From the NCBI GenBank assembly GCA_958296115.1, contig OY282442.1:2938009-3002008 (forward strand): 64,000 bases of DNA, in the 5' to 3' direction. The translations under genes and the position numbers were made by a program. This DNA is from an uncultured Dehalococcoidia bacterium. GTDB taxonomy: Bacteria > Chloroflexota > Dehalococcoidia > Lucifugimonadales > CAJWER01. Below are positions 47,212 to 55,913 of the stretch, piece by piece. A model generated the notes under the pieces. That model was not told the origin of the DNA, did not search any database, and saw only the letters and a list, made by a program, of their open reading frames with translations. Every line of letters starts with the position of its first letter. Position 1 is the stretch's first letter.

Positions 47212-48030
47212 TCAATCCTCCACGGCGGCGGCTCCCGCAGCTCCCGCCCACGCGCCGAGCGCCATGTAGCCCCCGTCCACGTTCACGTATTCGCCCGTCA
47301 TGAAGCTTGCCTTGTCGCTGGCGAGGAACAGCGCCACGTTCGCTATATCCACACCCTGGCCGATCCGCCCTATCGGGTGGCTCCTGCCCCACTCCGCGAT
47401 TATCTCGTCAGGCTCGCCCTCCTCCAGGCCGGCCGCCGTCCGCACCATCTTCGTGTCGATAGCGCCCGGGCAGATGGCCAGCGCTCGAATGTTGTCCTTG
47501 GCGTAGTCGAGCGCCATGTTCCGCGTCAGTGATAGTATCCCACCCTTGCTCGCGGCGTATGCAGGCACCAGAGGCTGGGACTGCAGCCCCTGCACGCTGG
47601 CCGTGTTGATGATGACTCCGCCGCCGCGCTTCCGTATCTCCGGTATCGCGTACTTCGACATCAGGTAGTAGCTCTTGAGGTTGACCGCGAGAATCAGGTC
47701 CCACAACTCCTCAGGCGTATCCTCCACGTTGAGGTAGGAGCTTGGCGACTGTATCCCCACGTTGTTGAAGAGTACGTCCACGCCCCCGAAGGCCGCGACG
47801 GTCTCGCCGACCACCCGCCGGCAGGCGTCTGCCTTCGAGACATCCGCTTCCACCAGCAGGCCCCCAGGCCCAAGACTGCGGAGCTCCGCCTCGACGTCCC
47901 TGCCAGCGTCCACCTCGATGTCCGCGATGGCGACGCTCGCCCCCTCCCGCGCGAACTCCAGCGCCGTCGCCCTGCCGATGCCATGCGCGGCGCCCGTAAC
48001 GATGACCACCTTCCCGTCGAACGCCCCCAT
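47212..48030 (-). CDS. Short-chain dehydrogenase/reductase
   Basis: 272 residues from the ATG at 48030 (MGAFDGKVVIVTGAAHGIGR); the longer frame reads through repeats. Classical SDR: TGAAHGIG cofactor site, NNVGIQSPSSYLNVEDTPEE, Ser in INTASVQGLQSQPLVPAYAA and Y-x3-K in AYAASKGGILSLTRNMALDY, ending MTGEYVNVDGGYMALG. Specificity for a sugar or polyol alcohol is likely from the neighbour, but unproven. A second Ala/Gly-rich tail (AWAGAAGAAAVED) is unusual and may be unstructured. Confidence 0.92.
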   Translation of the reverse strand: MGAFDGKVVIVTGAAHGIGRATALEFAREGASVAIADIEVDAGRDVEAELRSLGPGGLLVEADVSKADACRRVVGETVAAFGGVDVLFNNVGIQSPSSYLNVEDTPEELWDLILAVNLKSYYLMSKYAIPEIRKRGGGVIINTASVQGLQSQPLVPAYAASKGGILSLTRNMALDYAKDNIRALAICPGAIDTKMVRTAAGLEEGEPDEIIAEWGRSHPIGRIGQGVDIANVALFLASDKASFMTGEYVNVDGGYMALGAWAGAAGAAAVED

Positions 48031-48124
48031 AGCCAATCTCCTAATCCAAGCCCAAGCTCGGAATGTCTCCAATCTGACCCGTAGCATACCCGCCGCGGCT
48101 ATGCGTGGGCAACCCCGCCCCCTG

Positions 48125-48200
48125 GGAGCGCAGGCGTCCCGCCTGCCCCTCCCCCTCGACGGGAGAGGGCTAGGGTGAGGGTGACCCTCCCTCTTCCAAT
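48125..48200. repeat. REP-like palindrome upstream of the SDR
   Basis: GGAGCGCAGGCGTCCCGCCT followed by CCCCTCGACGGGAGAGGGCT and AGGGTGAGGGTGA. Same family as the other CCCTCTCCC palindromes. Confidence 0.7.
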
Positions 48201-48279
48201 CCTGAAAACCTTCTAATCCCGAAAATCCTGATTCAGACATTCCCTCCAAAATTGCCCCCAAATTGCCCCAAACCACCCC

Positions 48280-48309
48280 TTGACACCGCGAGAACAGTCG
48301 TGCTATTCT
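48280..48309 (+). promoter_or_regulatory. Promoter of element E RNA, copy C
   Basis: TTGACA, 18-bp spacer, TATTCT. Upstream AATTGCCCC repeats as in the other copies. Confidence 0.72.
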
Positions 48310-48315
48310 GATAGA

Positions 48316-48749
48316 CGGCTCGAAGGGGCGTACTCCAAACGGGCGCAGATTGACCTCTGCCTTTGGCATCATACCGTCGCTGATGTTGGGATGGGACCAG
48401 CCGCGGTACGGGAAGGTCGCTTCTGTGTTCGGCGCCTCGCCAGGAGGACGCAGCGCTAAATGCGTCTCCCCCGTTCCAGGTGCGGACTCTCGGTAACACG
48501 GGAGGACCGTAGCCAGCGCAGCCCGACGCCTTGGCGGGTGGAAGGTCCAAGCGCGAAACGCAGGCGGTCCCGCAAGGGCCCGTCAGCCGTCCGGGAAAGT
48601 TAGAGGAGGGGCTGCACCCCCAGTGTCGGCGGGCGATCGACGTCGGCATCCTCGAAGCAAGTACCGGAGTCACTGCCTTGCAAGGCAAACTCATCTCCCG
48701 CGAGAGCGGGGGAACCAGGAGTAGACAGGACGCGGGTCCCAAGACCCGC
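48316..48749 (+). ncRNA. Candidate structured RNA, copy C
   Basis: ~434-nt predicted transcript ending in GCGGGTC-CCAA-GACCCGC (48732-48749). The hairpin CTCCCGC-GAGA-GCGGGGG (48695-48712) has a changed arm base yet keeps pairing through a U-G wobble. GGAGgACGCA/TGCGTCTCC is at 48443-48469, palindrome TGCCTTGCAAGGCA at 48674-48687. The 64-codon frame found in copies A, B and D loses its stop here because of a one-base loss near the 3' hairpin, which argues that the RNA, not a peptide, is kept. Confidence 0.68.
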
Positions 48750-49000
48750 CAAGTACCCTCTCCCTCACGGGGGAAAAGGGCCAGGGTGAGGGCAAACGCC
48801 CCGCCCTGCGTCCCTCCCCCTTGAGGGAAGAGGGTGAATCAGGCGCAGAGGCGGCTAGAACCCGCCAGAGCGCCAACCGAAAGGAGCCGGCCGAGACGAA
48901 ACGAACATAGACGAAGGCGCGCAGGCGGGACCGCCTGCCACCTCACCATCTCCCTTCACGAGGAGAGACCACAGGGTGAGGGTGATTCAGCACGCCAACA

Positions 49001-49030
49001 CTACCTGGAATGTACCAGAATCCCAGGTAG
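49001..49030. repeat. Inverted repeat before the tRNA genes
   Basis: CTACCTGG (49001-49008) and CCAGGTAG (49023-49030) with a 14-base loop. Could end upstream transcription; no T-run. Confidence 0.5.
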
Positions 49031-49072
49031 CGTCTCAGTTTACCTGATGCGCTGCCGAATCCCATTTGCACA

Positions 49073-49102
49073 TTGACCGCTCATTGGACGGGGCGCTAGA
49101 AT
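49073..49102 (+). promoter_or_regulatory. tRNA promoter
   Basis: TTGACC, 18-bp spacer, TAGAAT; start near 49109, just before tRNA-His. Confidence 0.65.
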
Positions 49103-49115
49103 CATTACGTGACGC

Positions 49116-49191
49116 GGTGAGCGTGGCCAAGTTTGGTTAAGGCGCCAGGTTGTGGCCCTGGAGATCGAGGGTTCGAATCCCTTCGCTCACC
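49116..49191 (+). tRNA. tRNA-His (GTG)
   Basis: Acceptor GTGAGCG/CGCTCAC with the extra G-1 (49116) facing the discriminator C, typical for tRNA-His. Anticodon stem CCAGG/CCTGG with loop TTGTGGC, anticodon GTG. T-arm GAGGG-TTCGAAT-CCCTT. CCA follows in the DNA (49192-49194). Confidence 0.97.
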
Positions 49192-49241
49192 CCACCGTCC
49201 CTTGCCGGAAGATCCCCCAGATCTCAACTCAACTCACACAC

Positions 49242-49317
49242 GCGCCCGTAGCTCAGCGGACAGAGCATCGGTCTTCGGAACCGAGTGTCGCGGGTTCGAC
49301 TCCTGCCGGGCGCGCCA
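49242..49317 (+). tRNA. tRNA-Arg (TCG)
   Basis: Acceptor GCGCCCG/CGGGCGC, D-arm GCTCAGCGGACAGAGC, anticodon stem TCGGT/ACCGA with loop CTTCGGA, anticodon TCG, T-arm CGGG-TTCGACT-CCTG. CCA is encoded (49315-49317). Ends 2 bp before the stop of the converging aminotransferase gene. Confidence 0.95.
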
Positions 49318-49319
49318 GC

Positions 49320-50519
49320 TCACCCAGGGCCTAGAGCCTCCTCGGCCAGCCGCGCTATCCCCTCGCGTATCTCGTCCTCCGTGTTGAAGCTGAAGCACAG
49401 GCGCGCCTTGTTGCGGCCGGGGTCGTCCCCAGTGGCGAAGTTCGGCCCCTGGTCGTAGGTAACTCCCCGCTCGGCCGCGGCTCCGGCCGCATCCACGAGG
49501 TCAACGCCGTCGTGCATCGTGAGCCACGTGTACAGCCCGCCTTCGGGCGTACTCCACGACGCGGCGCTCCCCATGTTCTCGCCCAGCGCCGCGAACATGG
49601 CGTCGCGCCTCGATCTCAGTGCGCCGTTGAGCCTGGCAAGGTGGTCGTCCAGCCTGGTAACAGCGAAGCGGTGGACCGCTAACGCGCCGAACTGCGTCAC
49701 TCCGCGGGAACCCTTGATGGGCATGACCGTCTCCAGCAGCTGGCGGGAGGCTATGAGATAGCCTATCCGCATCCCAGGAACGACTATCTTGCTGAACGTG
49801 CCGGTATGCATGACAACCCCGGAGTCGTCCAGCGATGCGACCGCGGGGACGTGCTCGCCTTCGAACCGGAACTCCGCGATGCCGTCGTCCTCGAGTATGG
49901 GGACGCCCCACCGAGCGGCCACCTCCACTATCTCCCTCCGCCGCTCTACCGGCATCGTCCACGCCTGGGGGTTCTGGAAGGTGGGTATCAGGTAGATCAT
50001 CTTGGGCCGCCTACCCTCCGCGACGGCCCCGCTGATAGCGTCCTCCAGGGCGTCCGGCAGCATCCCGTCCGCGTCGCTGACCACCCCGCGGATGTCGGCT
50101 GCGAAACGCCTCAACGACCAGAGCGTGCCCCCATAGACGAAGTGATCGACTATCACGACGTCGCCGGGGTCCACAAGCGCCTCGGTCACGAAGTGAATCG
50201 CCTGCCCCGAACCCTCCGTCAGCAGGATGTCGTCGGGATCCACCGACATGCGGCGTCTCTGGGCGAGACGCTCCGCGATGTACTCCCTGAGCGGCGGGTA
50301 TCCCTGTGTATCGGGATAGACGGCGGTGGTGCCTCCCACCTCCGCCAGGGCCTCGCCCATCGCGGCGTGGGCCTCCATGATAGGCAGGTTCCCAGGGTCT
50401 GGGTAGGACATGACGAAGGGATACTTGGGCTGCGCCTTCCGGGACCCCGGCAGCGGGGTCGGGTCCGGCGCTCCCTTGGCCCTGAGTCTGTCGAAGTCGA
50501 GCTGAGGCGATGCGTTCAT
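49320..50519 (-). CDS. PLP-dependent aminotransferase (class I/II, 2-aminoadipate-type)
   Basis: 399 residues, fold-type I. PLP lysine in MHTGTFSKIVVPGMRIGYLI; the preceding GVPILEDDGIAEFRF holds the Asp that pairs with the PLP nitrogen. YPDTQGYPPLREYIAERLAQ and LTEGSGQAIHFVTEALVDPG are typical of the LysN/MocR-like aminotransferase group, here without a DNA-binding N-terminus. A likely amino-acid or 2-aminoadipate transaminase; substrate not set by sequence. Converges on tRNA-Arg with 2 bp between them, so transcription must end very precisely. Confidence 0.92.
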   Translation of the reverse strand: MNASPQLDFDRLRAKGAPDPTPLPGSRKAQPKYPFVMSYPDPGNLPIMEAHAAMGEALAEVGGTTAVYPDTQGYPPLREYIAERLAQRRRMSVDPDDILLTEGSGQAIHFVTEALVDPGDVVIVDHFVYGGTLWSLRRFAADIRGVVSDADGMLPDALEDAISGAVAEGRRPKMIYLIPTFQNPQAWTMPVERRREIVEVAARWGVPILEDDGIAEFRFEGEHVPAVASLDDSGVVMHTGTFSKIVVPGMRIGYLIASRQLLETVMPIKGSRGVTQFGALAVHRFAVTRLDDHLARLNGALRSRRDAMFAALGENMGSAASWSTPEGGLYTWLTMHDGVDLVDAAGAAAERGVTYDQGPNFATGDDPGRNKARLCFSFNTEDEIREGIARLAEEALGPG

Positions 50520-50689
50520 TGCCCCTCTCCTAGTCTGGATGCGGGCGCGTCATCCGGGATGGTCGCCGTAGTATAAGGTCTTCTGCTGGTTGTAGTCGAT
50601 GGCGTGCGCGCCCGAGGCGCCCTGATTCAGCTTACTCCGCATCACCTGGTGAGAAATCCTGTCGGGAGGCATGAAGGGACGGATCCCTT

Positions 50690-50839
50690 GTAGAGGTGGA
50701 CGGCGGGTCGTGGGGTGACATCGAGGGAAGCGCAGCGGCCGCCACGCCGTACACGGTGAGGGGGCTGATCGACGGCAGCGAATACCGATTCAGGATCAGC
50801 GCTGTGGACGACGCGGGCGGCGGTCCTCCAAGTGGGTGA
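50690..50839 (+). pseudogene. Detached end of an FN3-repeat protein
   Basis: 49 in-frame codons before a TGA. It reads DGGSWGDIEGSAAAATPYT, VRGLIDGSEYRFRISAVDDA, GGGPPSG, nearly the pattern of the last half-domain of the FN3 protein 5 kb downstream (there GLTNGTRYAFRVRA and, in the last domain, TEYRFRILAVNDAGEG). No start codon, no N-terminal part. It overlaps the end of the leftward gene at 50796-51257. A broken duplicate. The rest of 50520-50795 holds nothing else. Confidence 0.8.
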
Positions 50840-51257
50840 TGGCGATCTCGTCGTGGTAGGAGACCTTCCTCTCCATGTCCGTGTAGTACAGATCAACCTT
50901 GAGCGGCTTGTCGTAGTCAACGCCGGGAATATCTACGGTCTCGTTGCGGTTCTCGTTAGGCCGAATGACTCCCAGGCTAATTCCCTTCTCGGCATCACTG
51001 CCCTGCGCCATGGCAGAGACTCGCGCCTGGACATCCAACGCCGCTCCCGCCCCGTAGTTCCTGAAAGAGAGCACCAGCTTCGACCTGTGAGGGTATTTCT
51101 CCGCCGCCATGATCGGCTTGATGAGCACCCTGTTATGCTCCTGGTTCAGCTTGACCTGCCTGTATATCAACACGACGAGGGTAAGGGTTGCTGTCGTGAG
51201 GAGCAGCTCGCCCGCCAGGTCAATGAGCGTGGCCACGGTTACGAATGACGCGTCCAT
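50796..51257 (-). CDS. Small membrane-anchored protein of unknown function
   Basis: 153 residues. One N-terminal membrane helix (LIDLAGELLLTTATLTLVVL) then a soluble beta-rich part (RSKLVLSFRNYGAGAALDVQ, NRNETVDIPGVDYDKPLKVD). The helix-plus-domain design resembles small membrane proteins found beside other unknown membrane proteins; not a named family to me. The last ~12 residues (EDRRPRRPQR) are translated from the reverse of the FN3 remnant, so the natural C-terminus was probably replaced by a rearrangement. Divergent from the gene at 51450. Confidence 0.6.
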   Translation of the reverse strand: MDASFVTVATLIDLAGELLLTTATLTLVVLIYRQVKLNQEHNRVLIKPIMAAEKYPHRSKLVLSFRNYGAGAALDVQARVSAMAQGSDAEKGISLGVIRPNENRNETVDIPGVDYDKPLKVDLYYTDMERKVSYHDEIAITHLEDRRPRRPQR

Positions 51258-51362
51258 GTACTAACGCCTCTGCTTGGGTTGTGAGCGAGGTCCGCCCACC
51301 AAGCCGCCAAGCAAATTACTGGTCTGCGCACATAATACTACAAATCATCCGCATCGGGGGGG

Positions 51363-51390
51363 TTGCGCGATAACAGGAAATCTGTATAAT
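51363..51390 (+). promoter_or_regulatory. Promoter of the 51450 gene
   Basis: TTGCGC, 16-bp spacer, perfect TATAAT (51385-51390). Start near 51397. Confidence 0.6.
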
Positions 51391-51449
51391 GGACTCGCCG
51401 TTTCGATGGAGGTTATGGTAAGCTTGGCCCCATTGAGAAGGAGGCTGCC

Positions 51450-51965
51450 ATGTTGAACGCGCCGCAACTCCAAACAGTAGTGACGCCGCGTGGGCTGGAT
51501 CCGCCGGACCCTGATGTCGTGCCAGGCGCCACCTATCACCTCGAAACCGTAGTAGTCCCCCGAAAGCCCAAGCATCTCGAGTTCATCCAGCAGGCCATCA
51601 ACCGGGTGGACAACAACTCCATCCTCCTGAAGGGGTGGACAATCATCCTGACCGCAACCCTGTTGGGGTTGTTCTCAGACGACCAGACGGCGAATCACAT
51701 CTTCATGCTGTCCTTGCCGGTGCTGGGATTCTGGGTCCTCGATGGTATCTTCGAATCGCGGCAGCGGCTCTTGCAGGCGCTGCACGACCGCGTCCGCCGC
51801 TTGCCGGAGAGCGAGATCGACTTCACCATGGATCTGAGCATCGAGAGGCAAGACCCCAAGAACAGATTGTTCGCCTCGATGTTCTTCTCGTCCCTCGGTC
51901 TTTTCTATGGGCCGCTGGTCGTCATCGTTTTCGTGACAGCGGGACTCCTAAGCGTCAGCTTCTAG
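51450..51965 (+). CDS. Two-to-three-helix membrane protein of unknown function
   Basis: 171 residues. The middle (LEFIQQAINRVDNNSILLKG, WTIILTATLLGLF, FMLSLPVLGFWVLDGIFESR) and a last helix near the C-terminus (GLFYGPLVVIVFVTAGLL) follow a pattern I have seen in many unannotated bacterial membrane proteins with the block 'N-S-x-x-L-K-G-W'. RBS AAGGAGG lies 8 bp before the ATG. The stop is 4 bp before the start of the FN3 protein, so both are likely translated from one message. Role unknown; may anchor or help export the FN3 protein. Confidence 0.75.
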   Translation: MLNAPQLQTVVTPRGLDPPDPDVVPGATYHLETVVVPRKPKHLEFIQQAINRVDNNSILLKGWTIILTATLLGLFSDDQTANHIFMLSLPVLGFWVLDGIFESRQRLLQALHDRVRRLPESEIDFTMDLSIERQDPKNRLFASMFFSSLGLFYGPLVVIVFVTAGLLSVSF

Positions 51966-51969
51966 AGCC

Positions 51970-54900
51970 ATGCTGGGCCAAGGGGCAGCAGCCCCGGGCG
52001 CGGGGGGCGCAGGGGTATCATCGGGAGTAGTCAGCGCGTTAGCGCCGCTTGCGGCTGCCGTAACAGTCGCAGTCGCGGTGGTGGCCGCCGATCTTGGGCA
52101 AAACTCTCCCCAAGACCTGTCCCCTACGGTTGCGCCGATACAGGCAACCGTGTCAGCTGACGTTGACCCGCAAGCCACGGCTACGCCCTCCCAGTACACA
52201 GCCACGCCTACACCGTTCCAGGCTACGGCCACACCCACGCCCACGCCGTTCCAGGCTACGGCCACACCCACGCCCACGCCGTTCCAAGCCACAGCCACAC
52301 CTACACCGTCCCAGGCTACTGCCACACCCACACCTCGCCAGGCTGCAGCCACGTTGTCGCAAGCTACGGCCACGCCTACGCCGTCGCAAGCCACGGCCAC
52401 GCCTACGCCTACGCTGTCCCAAGCCACGGCCACGCCTACACCTACGCCGCGCCAAGCCACGGCCACACCTACGCCGCGCCAAGCCACGGCCACGCCTACG
52501 CCGTCGCCGGCCGCTGCCACGCCTACACCTTCGCCGCGCCAAGCCACGGCCACGCCTACGCCGTCGCAAGCCGCTGCCACGCCTACGCCGCCGCCGGCCA
52601 CTGCCACGCCTACACCTACGCCGGCCACTGCCACGCCTACACCTGCGCCATCAGTGGCAGTCCCCGGCAAGCCGACCGGGCTAACGGCGGCAGCGGGCGA
52701 CAAGCAGGTAACGCTCACGTGGACGGCTGCGTCGGACAACGGCTCGGCTATCACGGGGTACCAGGTCCAGCGTGACGGTGGAGCGTGGGGCGACATCGAA
52801 GGCAGCGGACCGAATACCACGTCGCACACTGTGAAGGGGCTGACGAACGGGACGCGCTACGCCTTCAGGGTGCGTGCGGCGAACGGCGTAGGCGTCGGTG
52901 AGGCGTCGGACAGCGCGTCGGCGACACTGGTTGGAGCGCCCGGAGCGCCGGGCCTCAGCGCGTCGCCAGGCAACGGGCAGGTAACGCTCACGTGGACGGC
53001 TGCGTCGGACAACGGCTCGGCTATCACGGGGTACCAGGTCCAGCGTGACGGCGGGGCGTGGACCGACATCGAAGACAGCGGACCGGATACCACGTCGCAC
53101 ACGGTGCCGGGGCTGACGAACGGGACGCGCTACGCCTTCAGAGTGCGTGCGACGAACGGCGTGGGCGCAGGGAGCGCGTCGGACAGCGCGTCGGCGTCGC
53201 CGGCGGGAGCGCCCGGAGCGCCTGGCCTCAGCGCGTCGCCGGGCAACGGGCAGGTTAGGCTCACTTGGACGGCTGCGTCGGACAACGGCTCGGCCATCAC
53301 GGGGTACCAGGTCCAGCGTGACGGCGGGGCGTGGAACGGCATCTCTGGGAGCGGGGCGAACTCAACGACACACACGGTGTCGGGGCTGACGAACGGGACG
53401 CGCTACGCCTTCAGGGTGCGTGCGGTGAACCGCGTGGGCGCAGGGAGCGCGTCGAATAGGGCGGCCGCGACGCCGGCTGGAGGGGGTGGCGGGCCTGTCG
53501 TGTCATTCGGACCAATCGCGACGCCTGCTAGGACGCCAGGAGCGCCTGGAGGTCTCAGCGCAACGCCGGGCGACCGACAGGTTACGCTCACGTGGACGGC
53601 TGCGTCTGCCAACGGCTCGGCTATCACGAGGTACCAGTACCAGCGTGACGGCGGGTCGTGGGATGACATCGAGGATAGCTCTGCGACCACGACGGCTCAC
53701 ACGGTGGAGGGGCTGACGAACGGGACGCGCTACGCCTTCAGCGTGCGTGCGGTGAACGGCGTGGGCTTCGGTGAGGCGTCGGACAGCGTTTCGGCGGCGC
53801 CTGCTGGGACGCCTGGAGCGCCTGGAAGTCTCATCGCAACGCCGGGCGACCGACAGGTTACCCTCACGTGGACGGCTGCGTCTGCCAACGGCTCTGCTAT
53901 CACGGGGTACCAGCTCCAGCAGGACAGCGGGTCATGGACGGACATCGCTGGGATCTCTGCGACCACGACGACTGTGGGGGACCTGGAGAACGGCAGCGAG
54001 TACGCCTTCAGAGTGCGAGCGGTGAACGGCGTGGGCTCCGGTGAGGCGTCGGACAGCGTTTCGGCGACGCCTGCTGGGACGCCTGGAGCGCCTGGAAGTC
54101 TCAGCGCGACGCCGGGCGACCGACAGGTTACGCTCACGTGGACGGCTGCGGCGGCCAACGGCTCTGCTATCACGGGGTACCAGCTCCAGCAGGACGGCGG
54201 GTCGTGGAATGACATCGCTGGGAGCTCTGCGACCACCACGTCGTATACGAAGGATGGCCTGATGAACGGTACGCCCTACGCCTTCAGCGTGCGTGCGGTG
54301 AACGGCGTGGGCTTCGGTGAGGCATCCGACAGCATTTCGGTGACGGTAGGAGCGCCTGGAGCGCCTGCGAGTCTCAGCGCAACGCCGGGCGACGGGCAGG
54401 TTACGCTCACGTGGACGGCTGCGGCGGACAACGGCTCTGCCATCACCAGGTACCAGTACCAGCAGGACGGCGGGTTGTGGCAGGACATCGATGGGAGCTC
54501 TGCGACCACGACGTCGTACACGAAGGATGGCCTGACGAACGGGACGAGCTACGCCTTCAAGGTGCGTGCGGTGAGTGGCGTGGGCTTCGGTGAAGAGTCG
54601 GAGAGCGTTTCGGCGACGCCTGCTGGGACGCCTGGAGCGCCTGGAAGTCTCAGCGCGACGCCGGGCGACGGGCAGGTTACGCTCACGTGGACGGCTGCGG
54701 CGGACAACGGCTCTACCATCACCAGGTACCAGTACCAGCAGGACGGCGGGTCATGGAATGACATCGATGGGAGCTCTGCGACCACCACGTCGTACACGAA
54801 GGATGGCCTGACGAACGGGACGCGCTACGCCTTCAAGGTGCGTGCGGTGAATGGCGTGGGCTTCGGTGAGGAGTCGGAGAGCGCGTCGGCGACGCCTGCT

Positions 54901-55740
54901 GGGACGCCTGGAGCGCCTGGAAGTCTCAGCGCGACGCCGGGCGACGGACAGGTTACGCTCACGTGGACGGCTGCGGCGGCCAAGGGCTCTGCTATCACGA
55001 AGTACCAGTACCAGCAGGACGGCGGGGCGTGGCAGGACATCCTTGGGAGTTCTGATACCACGACGACTGTGGGAGGCCTGACGAACGGGACGCTCTACGC
55101 ATTCAAGGTGCGGGCGGTGAACGGCGCTGGCGCAGGGGAGGCGTCGGGCAGCGTTTCGGCGACGGCAGGAACGCCTGGAGCGCCTGCGAGTCTCAGCGCA
55201 AAGCGGGGCGACCAACAGGTTACGCTCACGTGGACGGCGGCGGCGGCCAACGGCTCTGCTATCACGAAGTACCAGTACCAGCAGGACGGCGGGTCGTGGA
55301 TAGACATCGCTGGCAGCCCTGCGACCACGACGGCTGTGGGTGGTCTGACGAACGGGACGCTCTACACATTCAAGGTGCGGGCGGTGAACGGCGCTGGTGA
55401 AGGGGAGGCGTCGGACAGCGCGTCGGCGACGCCGATACCGAAGCCCGCCGCGCCGACCGGGCTAAGCGCAACGCCGGGCGACCGACAGGTTACGCTCAGC
55501 TGGACTGACCCTGGGGATCCAACAATCACCAAGTGGCGGTACAGGATAGTGCGAACAGGCCAGGGCGGCTCAGCTGAATGGCGCGACGTGCCAGGAAGCA
55601 CAGCGACCACCACGTCGTATGTGGTGCCAGATCTGACGAACGGCACCGAATACAGATTCAGGATCCTTGCGGTGAACGACGCAGGCGAAGGCCTCCCGAC
55701 TCCGGTTGGTGAAGTTGTGACAGCAACTCCGAGTGGGTAA
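51970..55740 (+). CDS. Cell-surface protein with eleven fibronectin type III domains
   Basis: 1256 residues. A hydrophobic segment at ~18-42 (SGVVSALAPLAAAVTVAVAV) is the membrane anchor or an odd signal. Residues ~67-225 are a low-complexity Ala/Thr/Pro/Gln stalk (ATATPTPTPFQ type), a likely glycosylation region. Eleven FN3 domains of ~93 residues follow, each starting PGAPxxLSATPGDxQVTLTW and having ITxYQxQxDGGxW and GLTNGTxYAFxVRAVN. Neighbouring domains are nearly identical, so the array grew by tandem duplication; the last (SWTDPGDPTITKWRYRIVRT) is divergent. No LPxTG or membrane tail at the C-terminus, so it is not an evident sortase substrate. May bind polymers or other cells. GTG/ATG overlap with the previous gene is absent. 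Confidence 0.92.
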   Translation: MLGQGAAAPGAGGAGVSSGVVSALAPLAAAVTVAVAVVAADLGQNSPQDLSPTVAPIQATVSADVDPQATATPSQYTATPTPFQATATPTPTPFQATATPTPTPFQATATPTPSQATATPTPRQAAATLSQATATPTPSQATATPTPTLSQATATPTPTPRQATATPTPRQATATPTPSPAAATPTPSPRQATATPTPSQAAATPTPPPATATPTPTPATATPTPAPSVAVPGKPTGLTAAAGDKQVTLTWTAASDNGSAITGYQVQRDGGAWGDIEGSGPNTTSHTVKGLTNGTRYAFRVRAANGVGVGEASDSASATLVGAPGAPGLSASPGNGQVTLTWTAASDNGSAITGYQVQRDGGAWTDIEDSGPDTTSHTVPGLTNGTRYAFRVRATNGVGAGSASDSASASPAGAPGAPGLSASPGNGQVRLTWTAASDNGSAITGYQVQRDGGAWNGISGSGANSTTHTVSGLTNGTRYAFRVRAVNRVGAGSASNRAAATPAGGGGGPVVSFGPIATPARTPGAPGGLSATPGDRQVTLTWTAASANGSAITRYQYQRDGGSWDDIEDSSATTTAHTVEGLTNGTRYAFSVRAVNGVGFGEASDSVSAAPAGTPGAPGSLIATPGDRQVTLTWTAASANGSAITGYQLQQDSGSWTDIAGISATTTTVGDLENGSEYAFRVRAVNGVGSGEASDSVSATPAGTPGAPGSLSATPGDRQVTLTWTAAAANGSAITGYQLQQDGGSWNDIAGSSATTTSYTKDGLMNGTPYAFSVRAVNGVGFGEASDSISVTVGAPGAPASLSATPGDGQVTLTWTAAADNGSAITRYQYQQDGGLWQDIDGSSATTTSYTKDGLTNGTSYAFKVRAVSGVGFGEESESVSATPAGTPGAPGSLSATPGDGQVTLTWTAAADNGSTITRYQYQQDGGSWNDIDGSSATTTSYTKDGLTNGTRYAFKVRAVNGVGFGEESESASATPAGTPGAPGSLSATPGDGQVTLTWTAAAAKGSAITKYQYQQDGGAWQDILGSSDTTTTVGGLTNGTLYAFKVRAVNGAGAGEASGSVSATAGTPGAPASLSAKRGDQQVTLTWTAAAANGSAITKYQYQQDGGSWIDIAGSPATTTAVGGLTNGTLYTFKVRAVNGAGEGEASDSASATPIPKPAAPTGLSATPGDRQVTLSWTDPGDPTITKWRYRIVRTGQGGSAEWRDVPGSTATTTSYVVPDLTNGTEYRFRILAVNDAGEGLPTPVGEVVTATPSG
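52150..52660. repeat. Low-complexity coding repeat (Thr/Pro/Ala stalk)
   Basis: Short units of 12-36 bp built from GCCACGCCTACGCC-like words, encoding the ATPTP stalk. Prone to length change by slippage. Confidence 0.9.
52660..55440. repeat. Tandem ~276-bp coding repeats (FN3 domains)
   Basis: Ten near-identical units of about 270-290 bp inside the FN3 gene, with long exact matches between units. Assembly collapse or expansion is possible here, so the number of domains should be taken with care. Confidence 0.9.
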
Positions 55741-55796
55741 TCGCGCTCTCTTCGCTAGGTCATTGACCGGCCGGCCATGAGGCAGGGCGGCGCAAT

Positions 55797-55805
55797 CTGG
55801 TATAG
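55797..55805 (+). promoter_or_regulatory. Extended -10 promoter before the class V aminotransferase gene
   Basis: TGGTATAGT (TGn plus TATAGT). Start near 55812, about 100 nt before the ATG at 55914. No clear -35. Confidence 0.4.
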
Positions 55806-55913
55806 TTCTACTCACAAGGCCGCATAAGCGCTGCGCTTGGACCGGACTCATTCACGGGCGACCGGAACCGCGGCGCGGCCCAGATCAAACACAACCAATT
55901 AGGAGCCGCATCC

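Larger units (their letters stand above)
48240..48925 (+). repeat. Multicopy element E, copy C
   Basis: Same order as copy A: AATTGCCCC repeats, promoter, conserved core, GCGGGTC hairpin, two palindromes, then AAAGGAGCCGGCCGAGAC and GAACATAG. Another palindrome lies at 48945-48990. No gene is seen from 48031 to 49115. Confidence 0.9.

Noticed and set aside
52150..52660. Repeat array resembling CRISPR
   Set aside because: Units vary in length, have no spacers, and translate in frame as a Thr/Pro stalk.
51948..52829. Leftward Val/Ala-rich frame opposite the FN3 stalk
   Set aside because: A shadow of the low-complexity ATPTP coding repeats.
51970..55740. Sortase target at the end of the FN3 protein
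   Set aside because: The C-terminus (VVTATPSG) has no LPxTG, no helix and no basic tail.
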